Assembly: GCA_044221555.1 (NCBI GenBank)
Contig: JBGAOY010000019.1
Coordinates: 1-64,000 of the forward strand
Source: JAEUJM01 sp044221555
Lineage (GTDB): Bacteria > Actinomycetota > Acidimicrobiia > Acidimicrobiales > DATDAH01
Direction: 5' to 3'
DNA length: 64,000 bases
Shown piece by piece: positions 60,437 to 64,000 of this stretch (the stretch's first letter is position 1; each line of letters starts with the position of its first letter). The position numbers were made by a program, and so were the translations under genes. Below the pieces are notes generated by a model. The model was not told the DNA's origin. It saw nothing but the letters and a program-made list of their open reading frames with translations, and did not search any database.

Positions 60437-61315
60437 ATGCCCGTGCCCCACTCCGCGCGCCCCCGACGGATGCACACCGCCGACTCGACGCTGCCGATCT
60501 CCCGACCAGGCGGGCTGCGTCGTCGTCGGGTCCCCGTCGTCGCCCTGCTCGCCCTCGCTGTGGCGTGGGCCCTCCTCGGTGTCGCCCCGGCGGAGGCGGC
60601 GGAGGAGGCGCCCCCGCCGCCGAGCGCCGCCATGGCTCCCACACGGCCCGTGATCATCGTGGCCGGCACGACGGCGGCCCAGCCCGTCGCCGACGTGGTC
60701 TACGCCCAGATGGCCGCGCGCCTGGCCCGCGACGGCTACGTCCCCTTCATCTTCGGGTTGCCCGGGGGCGGCCTGGGCAGCCTGCGCGCCAGCGCGAGGT
60801 CGCTCCACGAGTTCATCGGCCACGTCGTCGGGGTCACGGGCGCCACCCGGGTGGACCTGGTCGGCCACTCCCAGGGCGGGCTCCTCGGCCGTTACACCAT
60901 CAAGTACCTGGGCGACGCGTCGAGGGTGGGCACCTTGGTCAGCCTCGCCGCACCGAACCACGGCGCCACCTCGCGGCGCCTCGAGCAGATCTTCGGTGCG
61001 GGCAATTGCGTCGGTATCCCTGCATGCACCCAGATGGCGCCGGGTTCGTCGTTCCTGAACAGCCTGAACGCCGGTGACGACACCATCGGGGCCGTGCGCT
61101 ACGTGAACATGGCCAGCACCGGTGACCGCCTGGTGCGACCGACCACCACGGCCTTCCTGGACGACGACGGGAACAACACGAACGTCCTCCTCCAGTGGCA
61201 GTGCCCCAACGTGACCACCGACCACCTCGGCTTCCCGGACAGCGGCACGGTGTACAGCGGCATCCGCCGAGCGCTGGCCCGCCAGTCCATCCAACTGGAC
61301 TGCGCCGCCGGCTAG
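60437..61315 (+). CDS. secreted lipase, EstA/lipase class 2-like
   Basis: A 292-residue exported enzyme. The signal peptide (to about residue 55) is preceded by a long basic n-region. The mature part shows PVIIVAGT, the nucleophile elbow GHSQGGLLGRY, AAPNHGATS, and a likely base in DHLGFPDS. Cysteines near the middle and end could form disulfides. The family hydrolyses triacylglycerols. A GTG at 60443 is better spaced from the GGGAGG site than the ATG at 60437, so the start may be two codons later. Confidence 0.85.
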   Translation: MPVPHSARPRRMHTADSTLPISRPGGLRRRRVPVVALLALAVAWALLGVAPAEAAEEAPPPPSAAMAPTRPVIIVAGTTAAQPVADVVYAQMAARLARDGYVPFIFGLPGGGLGSLRASARSLHEFIGHVVGVTGATRVDLVGHSQGGLLGRYTIKYLGDASRVGTLVSLAAPNHGATSRRLEQIFGAGNCVGIPACTQMAPGSSFLNSLNAGDDTIGAVRYVNMASTGDRLVRPTTTAFLDDDGNNTNVLLQWQCPNVTTDHLGFPDSGTVYSGIRRALARQSIQLDCAAG

Positions 61316-61633
61316 CCCGCGCCATCCCGACCGCGGCTCGCCCGCCTCGCCCCGACCGCCGGCGGCCCCGGCCCCGCACCCGGGCCCCGTCCGCCGGCGC
61401 CGGACGCCGTGGTTCGCGGGGTCGGATCAGTCCTGCTGCCCGCGGCGCGGGGGTGGCGCGTGCGTGGTTGACGGTGTGGAGCGAGCCCGTCACGCCGTGG
61501 TCGGTGGGTGGGAAGGCGTCTCAGCGCTCGAGTGCGTCGGTTGGCCACGGGTAACCGGCCGGTAGGCGCCGGCGCTGACCATGCCCGCAGAGCACACGGG
61601 AGGAGTGGATATGCGTCGCGCGGTCCAGGTGGC

Positions 61634-61726
61634 GCCATCACCCTTGGCATCTACAGCGACGTCGCGCCAACGCTTCACGACGAAGCCGCCGAGATCGTCG
61701 CTGGCCTGGTGATCCCTGGCGGGTGA
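61634..61726 (+). pseudogene. C-terminal remnant of a tyrosine recombinase
   Basis: The frame ending at 61726 encodes ITLGIYSDVAPTLHDEAAEI followed by VAGLV, which resembles the last 30 residues of phage-type integrases (the TL-x-IYSHV-x-PT motif with its catalytic Tyr, then a DEAA-x-x-VA helix). Nothing upstream in any frame continues the integrase. It is probably the scar of a deleted element and marks the left edge of a small island ending at tRNA-Leu. Confidence 0.55.
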
Positions 61727-61765
61727 GGCCTGCCACCGCCAGGACAAATGGTAAGACAAAAGAGG

Positions 61766-61801
61766 TTGTCGTGCCTCCTAGTCTCGGGTAGCGTCCGAGA
61801 C
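61766..61801 (+). promoter_or_regulatory. island operon promoter with palindrome over the start
   Basis: TTGTCG (61766-61771), 17 bases, then TAGCGT (61789-61794), seven bases before ATG at 61802. A perfect inverted repeat GTCTCGG and CCGAGAC (61781-61801) surrounds the -10 box and ends at the start codon, an ideal site for autorepression. Confidence 0.65.
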
Positions 61802-62695
61802 ATGAGCGAAGACGTGACCGGCGCTGCGAGCCAGCGGCGACCCAGGAAAGGCCGGAGTCCCAGCTACCCAGGGATTTCTCTGGAAGAGGCCGAGAAGCGG
61901 GTCCGCGAGCTCTACAACGTCGAGCGCCAGCACAATGCCCCGGTGTCGGCGATCGTTGAGCACTGGGGCTATGGCCCGACAAGCAGCGGTGGTCGGACCA
62001 TCGTCGCGGCGCTGAAGAAGTTCGGGCTTCTCGAGGATGATGGATCCGGCGACGAACGAACTGGGCGGCTCACGGACCTAGCGGTAGATCTCGTCCTCAA
62101 CCCTGATCCTGTGGCGGCACGACAAGAAGCAGCCCTGCTCCCAAGGTTTCATCGGCAGATGTGGGACGAGTACGGCTCGAGCCTCCCCTCTGCGGCCACG
62201 CTTCGCTATCGGCTCATTCGGGAGTTCGGCTTCACCGAGAGTGGGGCCGAGGAGTTCGTTCAGGAGTATCAGGCAACGATCGAGTACGCCGGCCTCCCTG
62301 AGAGCGGCGCCGAACCGGATGGCGCGGAGGCAGCAGCGGCCGATGCTTCGTCACTTCGACGGCCGGGAGGGGAGCGCCAGGACGAACGTCCGGCGGTAAG
62401 ACCCGTGTCTGGGGCCCCCGCACCGTCGCCCCTGCACAGCAGCGGTGCTTCCAACATGACCATCCCGATCCCGCTGTTGGGCGGGTCTCCCGTCTACATC
62501 TCGGGGGAGTTCCCGCTCACGGAAGGAAATTGGTCACAGATGATGCGCGTGCTGGAGGCCATGAAGCCTGGTCTTGTCGAGCCGGACGTCGGGCCAAAAG
62601 AGAATCTGCCCCCACCCGCATCACCGGAACGAAACGCTCCGGGAGAGGCTGATGGGGGCTTACGGAGTTCAGATTACGACGATCACGATGGATGA
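61802..62695 (+). CDS. predicted DNA-binding conserved protein, first gene of the island operon
   Basis: A 297-residue protein of a widespread unnamed family. Residues about 22-155 look like a winged-helix module (SYPGISLEEAEKRVRELYNV, VEHWGYGPTSSGGRTIVAAL, KKFGLLEDDGSG, RLTDLAVDLVL). A disordered Pro/Ser/Ala linker (about 165-218) follows, then a conserved strand-helix end (MTIPIPLLGGSPVYISGEFP, LTEGNWSQMMRVLEAMKPGL). Its codon use is less GC-biased than its neighbours. The promoter palindrome suggests it binds its own start. It overlaps the next gene by 44 bases. An antitoxin or sensor role is inferred. Confidence 0.75.
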   Translation: MSEDVTGAASQRRPRKGRSPSYPGISLEEAEKRVRELYNVERQHNAPVSAIVEHWGYGPTSSGGRTIVAALKKFGLLEDDGSGDERTGRLTDLAVDLVLNPDPVAARQEAALLPRFHRQMWDEYGSSLPSAATLRYRLIREFGFTESGAEEFVQEYQATIEYAGLPESGAEPDGAEAAAADASSLRRPGGERQDERPAVRPVSGAPAPSPLHSSGASNMTIPIPLLGGSPVYISGEFPLTEGNWSQMMRVLEAMKPGLVEPDVGPKENLPPPASPERNAPGEADGGLRSSDYDDHDG

Positions 62696-63347
62696 CAACC
62701 CCCAGATCTGGACGGCGTCGGAGATCGACTCGATCGAGCGTTCCCTCTCGCCGGAGCGGTTCGCTCGCTACCTGTCGGCATCCTCGACCAAGCCTGAGGC
62801 CTTGGAGTACTACAGGTGGAACACAGCCCTGTCTGGCGCCTTCTACGGACCTCTTCAGTGCCTCGAGGTCGGACTACGGAATGCTGTGCATGAACGGCTC
62901 GCTCCACGGTACGGGGCGACTTGGTACCAGAACCAGACGATCATGCGCGGGCCAGGTCTCGCGATGGCGAGCGAAGCGATCGACAGGATCACCGTCCTCC
63001 GCAAGCCCGTGAGCCCCGGCCGTGTCGTGGCGGAACTGTCGTTCGGCTTCTGGGTCGGGCTGTTCTCGAACGCTTATGACGCAACCCTCTGGCGGCAGGA
63101 CCTCCACCGCCTGTTCTCACCGCGACCGCACCGCAGCGACCTGCACGACAAGTTGGACCGTCTCCGCACGCTTCGGAATCGGATCGCGCACCACGAACCG
63201 ATCTTCCAACGGAACCTCGTCGATGACTTCAACCGGATCCAGGATGTGCTGCGATCCGTTGCACCGGAACTCTGCGATTGGATGACCTATCACAATCGGG
63301 TGCTCGACATCCTGAGTGATGGCCCAAACGGCGGCCAGAGGTTCTGA
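62652..63347 (+). CDS. Abi-like HEPN-domain protein
   Basis: A 231-residue protein of the Abi-like (abortive infection) family. The N-terminal part has the family pattern LSPERFARYLSASSTKPEAL, YYRWNTALSGAFYGPLQCLE, VGLRNAVHERL; the C-terminal core FGFWVGLFSNAYDATLWRQD precedes a HEPN motif, R175-N-R-I-A-H180 (Rx4H), typical of metal-free RNases. ATG at 62652 follows GGGAGAGG; ATG at 62688 is an alternative. It overlaps the preceding gene, so translation is coupled. It probably cleaves RNA upon activation; the partner may restrain it. Confidence 0.8.
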   Translation: MGAYGVQITTITMDDNPQIWTASEIDSIERSLSPERFARYLSASSTKPEALEYYRWNTALSGAFYGPLQCLEVGLRNAVHERLAPRYGATWYQNQTIMRGPGLAMASEAIDRITVLRKPVSPGRVVAELSFGFWVGLFSNAYDATLWRQDLHRLFSPRPHRSDLHDKLDRLRTLRNRIAHHEPIFQRNLVDDFNRIQDVLRSVAPELCDWMTYHNRVLDILSDGPNGGQRF

Positions 63348-63502
63348 GCGCCGAGCGCACTGAGGGTCGAGCGAGAAAGTTCGCCTCGAGCCGGGGGTCC
63401 AGCACGCACTGCGCCCGATAGTTGCGAGCGCACCGGTAGAGATCCGGTAGAGATCCGCCTCTTGGTCACCCTGGAATATGGCTCTGACCAGGGGAAACGT
63501 CG

Positions 63503-63587
63503 TGGGCGAGGGGGGACTTGAACCCCCACGTCCTTTCGGACACAGGAACCTGAATCCTGCGCGTCTACCAAATTCCGCCACTCGCCC
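63503..63587 (-). tRNA. tRNA-Leu, anticodon CAG
   Basis: On the minus strand the acceptor GGGCGAG pairs with CTCGCCC. The anticodon loop TTCAGGT gives CAG, a long class II variable arm follows, and the T-arm is GTTCAAGTC. CCA is not encoded. Its 3' end faces the small island to the left, the usual side for integrase attachment. Confidence 0.95.
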
Positions 63588-63718
63588 GAGTCGCGAAGGG
63601 CGATCGTAGCGCCTGGCGCCGCCGGTTCCCGACGTGTTCTCGCGAGATGCGGGAACCAACGGCCTCCGGGCGGCGTCGGACCTCGCATGGGACGTGAGCG
63701 ACAGCCGCAGGTGGACCC

Positions 63719-64000
63719 GTGAGCGGGCGACGGGGTGGGTCGCGGCGGGTCGCCGCCGTGCTGGTGGCGGCGGGGGCGCTGCTGCTGGCCGCCGGGTGCA
63801 GCTCGTCGGGTGACCAGGATGCGCAGAGCAGCGGCCCGGCGTCGACCGTGGCCGGCGCCCCGGAGGCCGATGCGTTCACCGCCGAGGCGCCGTCCGGCGA
63901 CGCCGCCGCCAACGACGCCGGCGACTCCTCCGGCGGGGCGGGCGGGTCGTCGTCCGGTGCTGCGGCCGACACGGCGACGGGCCCGGCCAGCGGTGTCGAT
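63719..64000 (+). CDS. lipoprotein, N-terminal part (runs off the window)
   Basis: An open frame from GTG at 63719 to the window end (94 codons). A basic n-region, a hydrophobic core (VAAVLVAAGALLLAAGC) and lipobox LAAGC with Cys28 indicate a lipoprotein. The visible mature part is a Ser/Ala/Gly/Asp-rich linker. Actinobacterial DUF4349 lipoproteins begin in this way, but the domain itself lies beyond the window. Confidence 0.7.
   Translation, partial: MSGRRGGSRRVAAVLVAAGALLLAAGCSSSGDQDAQSSGPASTVAGAPEADAFTAEAPSGDAAANDAGDSSGGAGGSSSGAAADTATGPASGVD

Larger units (their letters stand above)
61316..61801. other. gap holding an integrase scar and the island promoter
   Basis: No intact gene is seen in 486 bases. 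It contains the integrase remnant (61634-61726) and, from about 61740, noticeably less GC-rich DNA leading to the island promoter. Confidence 0.6.

Noticed and set aside
63432..63459. 13-bp repeat (CCGGTAGAGATCC) as an attachment site next to tRNA-Leu
   Set aside because: It is a small local tandem repeat. It does not match the tRNA 3' end and no partner copy was found at the integrase scar.

Overview
The window is about 64 kb of very GC-rich DNA with dense, often divergently arranged genes. Two tRNA genes frame it: tRNA-Ser at the left edge and tRNA-Leu near the right. The gene set points to a Gram-positive actinobacterium, probably class Acidimicrobiia or a neighbour: a DivIVA protein, DUF3039, DUF2510, PaaX, a mycothiol-type DinB protein, several flavin/F420-type split-barrel proteins and many TAT or Sec exported proteins. 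The class assignment is inference. Many genes start leaderless: a NANNNT box, often TANNNT, sits exactly six bases before the start codon.

Layout, left half. 0-3.3 kb: a coiled-coil membrane protein and a secreted TolB-like repeat protein. 3.3-8.2 kb: a TyrA-PheA-like fusion diverging from larB-larC (nickel-pincer cofactor). 8.2-19.8 kb: a desaturase/PaaX pair, an MBL hydrolase with a sulfotransferase, a D-cysteine desulfhydrase-like enzyme, DivIVA, a TAT hydrolase, a class B penicillin-binding protein, a split-barrel oxidoreductase and DUF3039. 19.9-26.3 kb: a tandem array of four secreted RTX-type repeat proteins that decays at its downstream end into a 47-residue mini-gene and a tail fragment; a coiled-coil gene like the one at 129-719 heads it. 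26.4-33 kb: a carboxylase with its own biotinyl domain, an intradiol dioxygenase, a frameshifted winged-helix gene and a GGDEF-EAL protein.

Layout, right half. 33-51 kb: a cysteine-desulfurase-like enzyme, a multidrug exporter with a divergent TetR, a secreted metalloprotease, a CREST-like membrane protein, a DUF2510 protein, a calcium-binding-type repeat protein, an FtsX permease, an RCC1 protein, a molybdopterin oxidoreductase, MarR and Dtd. 51-61.3 kb: an esterase-SLH fusion, two MFS transporters, an alpha/beta hydrolase, an enolase-superfamily enzyme, an AraC regulator and a secreted lipase. 61.6-63.5 kb: a small island of less GC-biased DNA between an integrase scar and tRNA-Leu, carrying a two-gene operon of a predicted DNA-binding protein and an Abi-like HEPN protein. 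63.7 kb to the end: a truncated lipoprotein gene.

Three features stand out. First, the island operon is a candidate defence or toxin-antitoxin module. Second, the 3' ends of many genes carry palindromic elements: one sequence family recurs at distant loci, and a second, sequence-unrelated set shares the same geometry and a 61-64 bp tandem period. Third, the RTX array shows gene birth and decay in one operon. Several tandem repeats inside or beside genes, including a 45-bp minisatellite, a duplicated promoter and five repeated start codons, show that this genome expands short repeats readily.
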